Shown in pieces: positions 10,501-20,100 of a stretch of 64,000 bases of DNA. Under the pieces are notes generated by a model. That model was not told where the DNA came from. It ran no database searches and saw only the letters and a list, made by a program, of their open reading frames with translations. Each line of letters begins with the position of its first letter. Position 1 is the first letter of the stretch. This stretch comes from Bacteroidetes bacterium B1(2017) (GTDB lineage: Bacteria > Bacteroidota > Bacteroidia > UKL13-3), in assembly GCA_002256395.1 (NCBI GenBank), contig NKJG01000002.1, positions 397,098 to 461,097 of the forward strand. The letters are read 5' to 3'. The translations under genes were made by a program, and so were the position numbers.

Positions 10501-10883
10501 ATGAGTATTTAACAGGTGAAAGCAAAAACAGAGAAAAAATTGTTACTTCATTCCAAAATAATCCAGAGATTAGGGTATTTCTTATTAGTCTAAAAGCCGG
10601 TGGGGTTGGCTTAAACCTCACAGAAGCCGATTATATATATTTAGTTGATCCATGGTGGAACCCTGCAGTTGAAAATCAAGCTATAGATAGAAGCTATAGA
10701 ATTGGACAAACGAAACATGTAATAGCTGTGAGGCTATTAACTCCTGATACTTTGGAAGAAAAAATTAGGGTCATGCAACAAGGCAAAAAAGAATTGGTGG
10801 ATGATTTAATAAAGACGGATAGTGGTTTTTTAAATTCCTTATCTAAAACTGATTTACTATCCATGTTGGATAGCACAAAATAG
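7515..10883 (+). CDS. SNF2-family helicase with N-terminal SWIM zinc finger
   Basis: This protein of about 1,120 residues has a SWIM zinc finger near 77-95 (CPCSSSKKKLCTH, a CxC...CxH pattern). The C-terminal half is a SNF2 ATPase: Walker A DDMGLGKT near 690, DESQ box near 783, motif III LTGTPIENN, and a helicase C lobe with SLKAGGVGLNLTEAD and ENQAIDRSYRIGQ. SWIM-SNF2 proteins are common in bacteria and are thought to translocate on double-stranded DNA or remodel nucleoprotein, but their role is poorly defined. The ATG at 7515 is chosen over the TTG at 7512 just before it. It carries one copy of GGTTCGAACC (9738). Confidence 0.92.
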   Translation: MRDHPNEIILSNTLLYKLTKVDIIAISELNPDVNRQEYLELTPIKLELNSGVFTLQKSSISFPDVSITQVNDSLIVSCPCSSSKKKLCTHQSIVLQQIISKSYFKIFFDPILRKQKLLEFAKDFGLENELNLDEHFALFYESKGIIIKPIIAELQAVTANSNALLKSKLIKTSGSIEQITSIKNKSHLIIVFRKHKYYDQLNIELYECAKSKDGKPKNPLVLIDPISLVWNTEDIDVAKFYSALARYQNNYTINKTEHDLNGLKQIVANPLQLPVFMHVPSISESINAKSLEAIKLNAFETNIQVQVDQKAPFYEISGEFQLNSKWIPLRLVQIKFGVFVLFSDSLNLVTDTQLLKVLEYFKSNNEKILIHKSKFELFRLSVLDALEKRIQINYSFIKKATKKQESEHYFNQDIRRIIYLSEESDFISITPVVAYGNVEIPVYSRKQIYDVDPNGNEFLIDRNFELEDTFTGLILRQHKEFTEQLEMAQYFYLHRTKFLDSNWFLDAFEDWMKENILILGFNELKGNKLNAYKINISIDLVSGIDWFNAGIQVSYGKQKVALKKIHQALRNKSKFIALDDGSQGILPVEWIKKFEHYFALGEIRENELIFPKSNFGLIEELFEDKEISAQIKSELKEIKSRLSSFEKLTEVGLPKGFNGELRHYQQEGLNWLNFLDDYNFGGCLADDMGLGKTIQIIAFLLHQRVKHGHKTNLIVAPSSLIFNWELELKKFAPSLKVYTHFGSNRVKNKLEFETHEVVLTSYGMMLADIYFLKDFVFNYIFLDESQVIKNPNSQRYKAARILRARNRIVLTGTPIENNTLDIYGQLSFACPGLLGNKNYFTEIFAIPIDKFKNSKRAKELQQRIQAFVLRRTKKQVAKELPEKTEMILYCEMGEEQRRAYSYHEKELREYLAGKTNDEIKQTSMHVLTGITKLRQLCNSTALVKEEFSYGNYSSKIEVLMEQIENKSSQHKILVFSQFVGMLELIRTELDQKEISYEYLTGESKNREKIVTSFQNNPEIRVFLISLKAGGVGLNLTEADYIYLVDPWWNPAVENQAIDRSYRIGQTKHVIAVRLLTPDTLEEKIRVMQQGKKELVDDLIKTDSGFLNSLSKTDLLSMLDSTK

Positions 10884-10912
10884 GATCAATTTTCAATTCA
10901 AAAAATTTCAAA

Positions 10913-10942
10913 TTTGTTTTCTTACTATTTCTTGTATTTTCG
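10913..10942 (+). promoter_or_regulatory. Bacteroidota-type promoter before the cyclophilin gene
   Basis: TTTG at 10913-10916 and TATTTTCG at 10935-10942 are separated by 18 bp. This fits the Bacteroidota sigma-A pattern (TTTG, about 19 bp, TAnnTTTG) with one mismatch, and the -7 box ends 18 bp before the ATG at 10961. The assignment is from sequence only. Confidence 0.5.
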
Positions 10943-10960
10943 TTTAACACCAAACTAATT

Positions 10961-11593
10961 ATGAAAAGCAAACTTATACTTTGGGTTGCCATTTTGGGAA
11001 GCTTATTCGGTTGTAAAAAATCGAACCCAAGTACGCCAGACCCTGTAATACCAGTGCCTACAGAAAAAATCATTGAAATTAAAACTAGTTTCGGTACAAT
11101 GTATATGTGGCTTTATAAGCAAACTCCAAAACATAGGGCAAATTTTTTAGCCTTGGCTGATTCTGGGTATTTTGATGGAACTACCTTTCATAGAATCATA
11201 AAAGATTTTGTTATTCAAGGAGGCGACCCAAATAGTAAAGATCAAGACACTACCAACGATGGTGATGGTGGTCCAAATTATACTATTCCAGCAGAATTTG
11301 TAGATAGCCTAAAACACGATTATGGCGCTATTGGCGCTGCAAGAACCAATAATCCAGCAAAGGCCTCTAGCGGTAGTCAGTTTTATATTGTTACGAATGT
11401 AAATGGAGATCATTTTTTAGATAAAAATTATACCGTTTTCGGAAAAATTATAGGTGGATTAGATATTGCCTATACCATTTCTTTGCAAGCAAAAAACGCT
11501 AAGGATAGGCCTTTTGCCGATATAAAAATGGACGTAAATAGTATTGAAAAAACCGCCGAACAACTTAAAACTGAATTTAATTTTAAAGAATAA
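10961..11593 (+). CDS. Lipoprotein cyclophilin-type peptidyl-prolyl isomerase
   Basis: A lipoprotein signal peptide with lipobox LFGC places the mature N-terminus at Cys18, so the protein is membrane-anchored in the cell envelope. From about residue 38 the chain is a cyclophilin domain of PpiA/PpiB type: TSFGTMYMWLY, FDGTTFHRIIKDFVIQGGD with the catalytic Arg, GSQFYIVT and FGKIIGG. It would speed proline isomerisation in exported proteins. It stands alone behind its own promoter-like sequence. Confidence 0.9.
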   Translation: MKSKLILWVAILGSLFGCKKSNPSTPDPVIPVPTEKIIEIKTSFGTMYMWLYKQTPKHRANFLALADSGYFDGTTFHRIIKDFVIQGGDPNSKDQDTTNDGDGGPNYTIPAEFVDSLKHDYGAIGAARTNNPAKASSGSQFYIVTNVNGDHFLDKNYTVFGKIIGGLDIAYTISLQAKNAKDRPFADIKMDVNSIEKTAEQLKTEFNFKE

Positions 11594-11733
11594 TCATAGG
11601 TAAGATTTTAAAATAGAAGCCGCATTAAACATATAAGTGGCATATTATACCTAATAAGTGGTGGTTATTTGTAAAATAAACTCTGTATCTTAGTTAAAAA
11701 TTAGGATACACGTTTAGCCATCAATCCCCACCT

Positions 11734-12264
11734 ATGGAAGAATCATTTTATATCCCCTACCCACTTAATGAAGAAGTGGATAAAGTTTCAACTATCATAG
11801 AACAAATTTCAACAAATGGAGAGTCCTATTTTATTGACATTTTCAAAGAAATTAAAAAATCTCAACCCTTTTTATTACATACTTTCTTAAATTTTTCAAA
11901 TAAAATATCTAATGACCAGCTTAATTTTTTAACGAATGATTTAGTCATTATTTGGCTCTATTTTAGAGAGGAACCGAACGCCAAAGAGATTAAAATATCA
12001 GTAGAGGATTATCTGTATTTTTATAGAAAAAACCTTGAAATAATTGAGGAAGTATCCAATCAACTAATCGACTCATCTAGTGAATTGATGGTTGATTTTG
12101 GACAAAAGGACTGTAAAAGTCAGGCATTAATAAGTATGATTGGATTTCGCTTTCATGCGTTAAAAGAAATGAAATCTTTATCACCAGAATTTCAGGCAGA
12201 AATTTTATTAACTATCAAATCTATGGTTCAATCTTTTGAAAAGATTATTCGAATAGAACCTTAA
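11734..12264 (+). CDS. Uncharacterised soluble protein
   Basis: This 176-residue protein, acidic and mostly helical in appearance, is not recognised. No signal peptide, membrane segment or known catalytic motif is visible. Paired aromatic and acidic residues (DYLYFYRKNLEIIEEVSN) suggest a helical bundle. It ends one base before the stop of the convergent PIF1-like helicase gene. The 140 bp upstream are A/T-rich and hold only a weak promoter-like TATCTTAG at 11686. Its length and regular codon use make it a probable real gene. Confidence 0.65.
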   Translation: MEESFYIPYPLNEEVDKVSTIIEQISTNGESYFIDIFKEIKKSQPFLLHTFLNFSNKISNDQLNFLTNDLVIIWLYFREEPNAKEIKISVEDYLYFYRKNLEIIEEVSNQLIDSSSELMVDFGQKDCKSQALISMIGFRFHALKEMKSLSPEFQAEILLTIKSMVQSFEKIIRIEP

Positions 12265-12265
12265 A

Positions 12266-14098
12266 TTAATCCAAAAGGGTATGTATTATTTTTTCTGTTT
12301 GATAAAAATTAATTATTCGCTCATCGCCAATAATATCGGCCTCTTTAAGCCGTCGTTTCAAAACCACACCATCTAAAGTTCTACATCTACTTAAGGCAGT
12401 ATAAACTTGCCCATTTACAAAAGCACCAGAACCCAAATCAATAAGTACCTTATCAAAGCTTAAGCCTTGACTTTTATGAATGGTTATAGCCCAAGCCAAC
12501 TTAATTGGGTATTGCGTAAAAGTACCTATTACCTCTGATACAATTTTCCTTTGTCCTCTATCATACCTGTATTTTCTATTTTCCCAAGTTACTGGTTCTA
12601 ACTTATGAGTGCTTCCATCTTGGAGGCGAATTTCAAGTAAATTTGAAGAAATAAAATCAACCTTTGCAATTGTTCCGTTAACCCATTTTTGGGCAGAATC
12701 ATTTTTAATAAAAATAACCTGGGCATGCTTTTTCAATTCAAGATGCTGTGTGGTCGGGAATTTATCGGCGTTAAATTCGCCTGCAATTTTAGCCTCAAAA
12801 ACAAAGGAGGTAAAAGGTAAAGCCAATAATCGTTTTTTATTTTCGGAATGAGCCAAAATATTAGTTGTCGTTAAATGAATAACAAACTCTTCAACCTGTG
12901 GCTCGTAAGTTGGGATGTAACGCTCATTAAGAAGGTTTAACGTAGTTTCAGACACCCTACAAATCCTAACAGAATCAAGTAACTCAACAAATATTAAATC
13001 GCTTTTTTGCCTGTAACTTTTTTGAAATTCAAAAAATGTTGGACCGAGTTCGCGATAAGCTGGAGCATCAAAAAAATACTCACTTTTATATTCCTCTGTA
13101 AATACCATTTTTTCAACCTCGTCTTGTTTATTATGAACAGGTGGTAATTGAAAAATATCTCCAACAAAAAGAATTTGCTTACCTCCAAAACGTTTATAAG
13201 GATTACCTCCATTTATCCGAAGTGAGTAATCAATTGCCTCCAAAATATCCGACCTAAGCATTGATACTTCATCAATTATGAAGGTATCTGTAAGTTGTAT
13301 GAGTTTATATTTATCACTCGTTTCTTTGAATTTAAAAATCTCTTCATCCTCTGGCAGCATAGGTTTTAAAGGAAATAAAAAAAACGAATGAATGGTTTGA
13401 CCACCCACATTTATGGCAGCAATACCGGTAAAGGCAAGTTTAAGAATTCGCTTCTTGGTGGTTCTAGCTACATATTGAATAAAGGTGGATTTTCCAGTTC
13501 CAGCCTTACCTGTAATAAAATAGCTTTCATTCGAATCTTCAATTAATCGAAACAAATTTTGAATAATTTCATTTGCTCCATATCCATCTGGCAGGCTTGT
13601 AAATTTATTATACAATTCGGGTAAGGAAAGATCCTCAAAAAGCTCTAATTGATTGCCAGCACTAATTTCTCCGGCCTCCACTCGCAATAAAAAATATACA
13701 TTATTTCCAATATCCTTAAAAGGCTTCGACACCTCAAATGTATCACCATAATGTGCTAAGGTTTTGAAAATATAATAAGCATTGCGGTGTATTTTTAAAA
13801 AATCATCTGGAAATATTGAGAGGTGTTTTTGTATTTGTTCCTGTCTTAAATGAATACCAATAAAGTTTAAGAAAACGATTAGTTTATCTAGTTCTTCCCC
13901 TTGAGTATTTTTACCCAATTTCTTATAAAACTCATCAAAATTATCTGGAAAATTAATAGGATAGGAATCGTCTAAACGCCCATAAAACAATTGATGGGCA
14001 AGACGTTGCTGAAATTGCCCAGTCGCAGAATCCACCAAAGCACATGCAAGGAAGTGCTCCATCCATTTTTTCTCTATTTTTTTGGTGAGATACGACAT
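12266..14098 (-). CDS. PIF1/RecD-like superfamily 1 helicase
   Basis: This helicase of about 610 residues has an N-terminal region of about 190 residues without a recognised domain, then an SF1B core: Walker A FITGKAGTGKST near 196-207, IAAINVGGQTIHSFF, Walker B TFIIDEVSMLR, and QILFVGDIFQLPP. Near the C-terminus is the UvrD_C_2-type segment AITIHKSQGLSFDKV with YTALSRCR. PIF1-type enzymes unwind DNA 5'-3' at forks and structured DNA. The ATG at 14098 is chosen over an in-frame TTG three codons upstream. It is convergent with the unknown gene at 11734. Confidence 0.88.
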   Translation of the reverse strand: MSYLTKKIEKKWMEHFLACALVDSATGQFQQRLAHQLFYGRLDDSYPINFPDNFDEFYKKLGKNTQGEELDKLIVFLNFIGIHLRQEQIQKHLSIFPDDFLKIHRNAYYIFKTLAHYGDTFEVSKPFKDIGNNVYFLLRVEAGEISAGNQLELFEDLSLPELYNKFTSLPDGYGANEIIQNLFRLIEDSNESYFITGKAGTGKSTFIQYVARTTKKRILKLAFTGIAAINVGGQTIHSFFLFPLKPMLPEDEEIFKFKETSDKYKLIQLTDTFIIDEVSMLRSDILEAIDYSLRINGGNPYKRFGGKQILFVGDIFQLPPVHNKQDEVEKMVFTEEYKSEYFFDAPAYRELGPTFFEFQKSYRQKSDLIFVELLDSVRICRVSETTLNLLNERYIPTYEPQVEEFVIHLTTTNILAHSENKKRLLALPFTSFVFEAKIAGEFNADKFPTTQHLELKKHAQVIFIKNDSAQKWVNGTIAKVDFISSNLLEIRLQDGSTHKLEPVTWENRKYRYDRGQRKIVSEVIGTFTQYPIKLAWAITIHKSQGLSFDKVLIDLGSGAFVNGQVYTALSRCRTLDGVVLKRRLKEADIIGDERIINFYQTEKIIHTLLD

Positions 14099-14210
14099 TG
14101 GAGGCAAGATATAAAATAATGACTAAAGGATAAGGTTTCAACCAATTTTCAAGAGAATTAACTTTAAAAATACGAGAAGGATTAAGTATGTTTGAGATCA
14201 AAATAGCAAA

Positions 14211-14570
14211 ATGGAAAATCAAGAAACAAGTAGAAAAAATTTCATTAAATTATTGACAAAATCACTTGGAGGAGCCATAGCCGATAATCCAATTTTAAAT
14301 ACGTTAATAGGCAATGAAGATGTATTGCGATTAAATGAGGTTCAACAAGAATTTATGGTAAAATATGGGATTTGGATGGATGAAAATATTCATGTAATAA
14401 AGCAAATTAAGGCTGAACCAAACAATATGGAATGGAGAAAAAAAATGATGGCATTAAGTGAAGAGGCTGCCGATATGCAAGAAACTTTAACTGATTTTAT
14501 GAAGGATAGAACTTTTGGGTTAATTTATCATGCATCCATTCAAAAAATGAGGGCCGAAATAGGTGACTAA
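14211..14570 (+). CDS. Uncharacterised small helical protein
   Basis: This 119-residue, probably all-helical protein is not recognised. It starts MENQETSRKNFIKLLTKSLG, and the segment LSEEAADMQETLTDFMKDRT suggests a long amphipathic helix. No signal peptide, membrane segment or metal-binding motif is visible. It stands alone between the PIF1-like helicase and a PAS kinase. The 167 bp after it are A/T-rich, with no clear terminator. Confidence 0.6.
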   Translation: MENQETSRKNFIKLLTKSLGGAIADNPILNTLIGNEDVLRLNEVQQEFMVKYGIWMDENIHVIKQIKAEPNNMEWRKKMMALSEEAADMQETLTDFMKDRTFGLIYHASIQKMRAEIGD

Positions 14571-14737
14571 GCAATTGCAAAAGGCCAAAATTCCATTAAA
14601 ACCTCTTTTTTAGTCGCTTAAATTTCATTTTTAGCCTTGCAAACTAACTTTTTTAAAGTAACTTGCATGAGTAATTTATTGAATGTACACCCATTAAACC
14701 AAAAATTACAAAAAGTATACTACCCAATACTAAAGAA

Positions 14738-16258
14738 ATGCCTTCATCACTACTTCATAAACCATGGTTGTTTTTAAGATTGCTTTTAAGGAAAGAAAAG
14801 CTAAAAGAACGTTCTTATTTAACAATCATGGACAATATAAGCGAAGGCTTATATCAAAGTACAATTAATGGTTCCTTTATTTATTGTAATGATGCCTTTG
14901 CAAAAATATTTGGATATGGAGGTAAGGAGGAATTATTAAACTCTGTAAGTAATATTTCAAAAGAATTATACACTAACTCAACGCAAAGGCAGGAGTTAAT
15001 GGATCGCCTTAACAATGAAGGAAAGGTTGTAGGGTATGAGGCTACAGTTTATAAGAAAAATAAAGATATAATTTGGATCAGGATAAATGTAGCTAAATCA
15101 ATCGATGAATATGGGAATTCATATTTTGAAGGTTCGGTGGTTGATATTACAAATGAAAAAAGAACCCATCATGATTTAATCCTTGAGAAATCAAGAACAC
15201 AATCCCTACTAAAATATGCAAGTGATATTATTTCAATTATTGATACAAGCGGAATTACAATGTATCAATCAGAATCTGTTGAGCGTGTATTAGGCTATAG
15301 TCAAGATGAATTAATTGGAAAGAATATTTTTGAATTAATACATCCAGATGACCTAGAAACTATTAAAAATATTTTTTATCAAAGAATCATTTTAGACCGA
15401 AAGAATTATACTGAAACCTATCGCTTTTTGCATAAAAAGGGACATTATGTATATCTAGAATCAGAAGGTAGTAATATGACCAATACTCCAGGTGTTTCAG
15501 GTGTTTTAGTTAATTCAAGAGATGTAACAGAACGTTTTATTCAAGAGCAAAAAAATGAGCAACAAAAGTTAAAATTAATAGAAACAAATGAGGATTTAGA
15601 CAGGTTATTATACAGTTTATCTCATGAGGTTAGGGGGCCAATTGCCAATTTAATTGGGTTAATAGAGTTACATAAAATGGAATATCCAAATGAAGAATTG
15701 GATTCATTTATGGAAATCGTAAATAAAACAACTAACAAATTAGATGATTTCTTGAGAAAAATGGTCGATTATTCATTTAACCTGAGGTCAGAAATAAAAC
15801 TTCAATCCATTGACTTAAATACATTTATAAAAGGACAAATTTGTCAGTTCAACAAAAACTATCCAAACAAATTATCTATCGAATTTAATGAAAACACTGA
15901 GGTAAATATTTATACAGATAGTAAAAGATTAGAAATTATCCTGTTAAATATTTTTCAAAATTCTGTTCATTTTTTGGACCCAAGTAAAGATAACAATTAC
16001 CTAAAAATTGAACTTCAAACTAATGAAAAATCTGTTGTATTACTTCTTAAAGACAATGGAATTGGAATTGAAGAAAATAGCTTGAATCGTATTTTTGAAA
16101 GGTCGTATAGAGGTACAAATATTTCTCAAGGTACAGGTATGGGCTTGTTTTTAGTTAAAGAAATAGCCACTAAACTTGAATGTAAAATTAGCTTAGATTC
16201 TAAACAGGGATTAGGAACAACCCTTTCACTTGAGTTCCCCAAAAATGCGGTTAATTAG
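14738..16258 (+). CDS. PAS-domain sensor histidine kinase (cytoplasmic)
   Basis: This protein of 506 residues has no signal peptide or membrane segment. Two PAS domains (about 25-140 and 150-265) are followed by a HisKA helix with the phosphorylatable His in YSLSHEVRGPI and a HATPase domain with NIFQNSVHF, KDNGIGI and GTGMGLFLVKEIA. It would autophosphorylate in response to an intracellular signal. No receiver gene is adjacent, so its partner is unknown. Its stop overlaps that of the convergent hydrolase gene by 4 bp. Confidence 0.9.
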   Translation: MPSSLLHKPWLFLRLLLRKEKLKERSYLTIMDNISEGLYQSTINGSFIYCNDAFAKIFGYGGKEELLNSVSNISKELYTNSTQRQELMDRLNNEGKVVGYEATVYKKNKDIIWIRINVAKSIDEYGNSYFEGSVVDITNEKRTHHDLILEKSRTQSLLKYASDIISIIDTSGITMYQSESVERVLGYSQDELIGKNIFELIHPDDLETIKNIFYQRIILDRKNYTETYRFLHKKGHYVYLESEGSNMTNTPGVSGVLVNSRDVTERFIQEQKNEQQKLKLIETNEDLDRLLYSLSHEVRGPIANLIGLIELHKMEYPNEELDSFMEIVNKTTNKLDDFLRKMVDYSFNLRSEIKLQSIDLNTFIKGQICQFNKNYPNKLSIEFNENTEVNIYTDSKRLEIILLNIFQNSVHFLDPSKDNNYLKIELQTNEKSVVLLLKDNGIGIEENSLNRIFERSYRGTNISQGTGMGLFLVKEIATKLECKISLDSKQGLGTTLSLEFPKNAVN

Positions 16259-17025
16259 GAAATAAAATCCAAAACAATTTTATAAAATTCTTCTGGGGCT
16301 TCGGCATGAACCCAATGGCCAGCATTCGGTATAGAAACAAATTGACACGCTGGAAATAATTGTTCAAAATCGGTTTCATCCTGGCTATTTATATACCTGC
16401 TATTTCCGCCTTTAATTACAAGTGTATTCCCTAGGAATGGGAAATCACTTTCAATAGGCTTTACAATCTCTTCATAATCTCTATGCAAAACAGGCACATT
16501 CATTTTCCATCCATAGGTGCCATCCTCTTTTCGATCTAAATTTTTTAACAAAAATTGTCGTGTACCAAAATCAGAGATATAAGGCTCCATCATTTCCTCT
16601 GCTTGTTTTCTAGATTCTACCTTACTAAAATCTACTGAAAATATTGCCTCAAACACATCGTCGTGACCGCGTTTATATTGTCTTGGAGCAATATCCACAA
16701 TTATTAAATTCTGAACAATTTGCGGATATTCCAAGGCAAACTTCATGGCCACCTTCCCTCCCATTGAATGTCCAATAATACTGCAATTGCTAAGGTTTTT
16801 CTTCTCCAAAAACGCTCGAAGATCTTCCACCATCAAAGGAATGGAGTGATGTAAACTATGGGTAGACTTTCCATGATTTCTTTGGTCAATGGTAAAAACA
16901 TGGCGGTTCGAACCAAACTTTGTAGCTAAGGTATGCCAATTATCTAATGACCCCATAAACCCGTGAAGTATTATTAAAGGCTCACCAGAACCATATTCTT
17001 TAAAATTTAATTCAACCGTTTCCAT
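16255..17025 (-). CDS. Alpha/beta hydrolase, YbfF-like esterase
   Basis: This 256-residue alpha/beta hydrolase has the oxyanion region LHGFMGSLDNW, the nucleophile elbow GHSMGG and the catalytic His in NAGHWVHAEAPEEF. TIDQRNHGKS is the strand-3 signature typical of YbfF-type acyl esterases. The substrate is probably a short acyl ester or thioester. It is monocistronic and convergent with the PAS kinase. It contains one GGTTCGAACC palindrome (16905). Confidence 0.88.
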   Translation of the reverse strand: METVELNFKEYGSGEPLIILHGFMGSLDNWHTLATKFGSNRHVFTIDQRNHGKSTHSLHHSIPLMVEDLRAFLEKKNLSNCSIIGHSMGGKVAMKFALEYPQIVQNLIIVDIAPRQYKRGHDDVFEAIFSVDFSKVESRKQAEEMMEPYISDFGTRQFLLKNLDRKEDGTYGWKMNVPVLHRDYEEIVKPIESDFPFLGNTLVIKGGNSRYINSQDETDFEQLFPACQFVSIPNAGHWVHAEAPEEFYKIVLDFIS

Positions 17026-17160
17026 ACTGCTGCAAAGTAGCTACAAATGATTAAGCCCTGCAACAAAAAAAATTAACCTAATGCTAATTGTAAAAAAAGG
17101 CAGGCACTGAACCTAAAAGTCAAATAATTAGTATATTGCTTATTATAAATTCGAATAAAT

Positions 17161-20100
17161 ATGAAAAAAAACTACTGTATTAAACTAGCCTTATGGATTG
17201 GAGTTTTATTCTTCTCCACATGGGCTAAAGCACAATTAAATTATCCTGTTTCAAGTTTTCAAAACATTAGTGGAACCTATTCCGACCTAGGTACAAGTGG
17301 CTCAAGTATTACTGTTGCCAATAGTAATGATGCCAATTCTGCTTCTCTGCCTATAGGTTTTACGTTTACCTACAATGGTTCATCCTACACCGATTTTATT
17401 TTTAATACTAACGGTGTTATTAAACTTGGAACAACGGCACCCTCTACAGCAGCTTTGTATACCGCATTGGTTCAGAACTCAGCTGCTGGAACAGGCGGTA
17501 TTTTTAACATTTCTGACCCAAATATGATAGCACCTTTTCAGCTAGATTTGGTAGGTACAGCAAGTGTAGATTTTAGATATTCAACCACTGGATCTGTTGG
17601 TTCAAGAGTATGTACCATACAATGGAAAAATGTTACAGAAAACAGCACCACACCAGCAGTTCAATTCTTGAACTTTAGCTTTCAATGTAAATTGTATGAA
17701 GGAACAAATATTATAGAGTTTGTGTATGGAACAGCTACACCAAGCACGAGTGCGAGTGTTTTTAAAGCTGCTCAAGTTGGATTAAAAGGAACTTCTACTT
17801 TGGCAAATCAATTATTAACTGTTACCAAAGGTTCTACACAAGCTTGGAACCTTGGTTCTGCTGTTGTAGGTAATTATACAGGTAATAATTTTAATTATGG
17901 TAATAATGTTGGTGGTGCTAGACCATTACCTGTGCCAGGCGTTACCTTACGATTTGTACCAATCTATGGAACAGACATTGCTATTAGACAAGTTTATTCT
18001 ATGGGTAAACTTCCAATTCCTTTCGGTGCGCCACATACTGTTAAGGCAGCAATTAAAAATGCTGGTACAAACGGACTAACAAACGTGTATGTTAAAATTA
18101 AAGTAAGTGGAGTAAATACAGTATTAGATTCTGTTTTGGTTTCAGGTATTAACGCAAGCATTGATACCACTATCACCTTTCCATCCTATACTCCTTTAAG
18201 CACTGGAACTAATATTGTAAAAGTTTTTGTGGACGCCGATAACAACGTATTTAACGATACCAATTATTATACTCAGGTAGTAAATTTAAACACCTATAAT
18301 TATGCCGACCCAACAGTTGCTACTGCTGGAGGTGTTGGATTTACAGGTGCTACAGGTGATTTTGTGGCCAAATTTCCATACACAGGAAGCAATAGTATTA
18401 ACCAAATTGGTGTGAATTTTAGTGTGGGTGGAACAACATTAAAGGTAGGTATATGGGATACAACTGCAACTGGAACGCCAGGAACCTTATTATGGCAATC
18501 AAACTCTTTTGTAACTTTAGCTGGATTAAATACCATACCTGTTAACCCTCCTATTCCAATTGGTGGAACCTTTTTCGTAGGCGTAAAACAAACAGGAACA
18601 GTAAATGCTTCGTTCTCTTTTCAAAATGAGGCACCAATTAGAGGAAGTACTTTTTATTATACTTCGCCAACTGGAGGAACAACTTGGACAGATTTCTTAA
18701 CCACCAATTCTAATTTCAGGTTTATGGTTGAGCCTCGTTTACAATTGGCAAACGACTTAGGTTTTAGCGGTATCATAACTCCTTGTAATGCCTTACCATC
18801 TGGTCAAACTATTAACCCAAGTGCTACCGTGTTTAATTATGGTTCAAACACACAATTTTCTATTAAATCTAAATGTAGAATTTATAATTCTGTAACTAAT
18901 GCGGTTGTTTTCAACGATAGTTCTAACATTGCTTTTATTTTACCTGGACAATCCTTAAACCTTACCTATCCAACATCATTTAATACCAATACACCTGGTA
19001 CCTATATTATGAAAACATGGTCGGAGTTAGCGGGTGATGGAGATGCAAATAACGATACTGCTACAAAAACATTTATTGTACAAGCAGTAACTGGTGGTGT
19101 TTCAAGTGGAACCCGAATTCAATTAGATGGTGTGGATGATTATGTTAGTATACCTAACGATCCTAGCATAAAACCTGGTAGTGCTTTTACCATTGAAACT
19201 TGGGTTCGTCCTTCAAGTTTAGTTTCAATTGGTACCCTATATTCTAAAGATTCAACCACTACAGATACTTCTTTAACCATTAATCTAGTTGGAGCTACGC
19301 CACAAGTAGTAATGCAAACCAACACGGGTGCTTATGTCGACAGGTTGAGTAGTGTTTCAGGTGTATTAAATTCATGGACACATATAGCTTTAACATATAA
19401 TGGAACCAATTTGCGTTTATATGTAAATGGAGAAATTGGCTTAGATACAATTATTTCTGGAGCGGTAATTTCTAAAGATGGTCCAATATTTTTAGGAAGA
19501 CGTGCAGGATTAACCAACTCTTTAAATGCAGGATTAGAAAATTATTATTACTGGAATGTTGCCAGAACAACAAGCCAAATTAGGTTAGGAATGCACACTA
19601 AAGTAGCACCTTTAAGTAATGCTAATTTAATTCAATATTTACGTTTTGATGAAGGTATTAACCAATCAGTATTAGCTGATGCTTCGGGCAATTGCAATGA
19701 GGCATACATGACAAACTTCGATTTAGTAAATGCTTGGTTTATTAGTTCATTGCCTTTAGATACTACCTTAAGTACTTCTGTTACGTTTACCAATTCAAGC
19801 ACTCAAAGCTTCGCAGGCAAAAACCTATCCATGAATTTCCAAAACATGAGTGGTTCACATGATGTAGTTGTTCAATACATTAAATTCTTGCCATTAGGTT
19901 TTATTCCTGATACCGTAATTAATACCTCACCAAAAACAAGTCATAACAGACATTGGGTAATTTATAAATATGGTACTGCTACTTATGATAGTGCCTATGC
20001 TACCTTCCAACTTCCTGGAGGAAATTTAGGAGCAGCGGCAACTGCCTCTCAATTAAATTTAGCTGTTAGAGATAATGGAGCCTCAGGTCTTTGGACACTT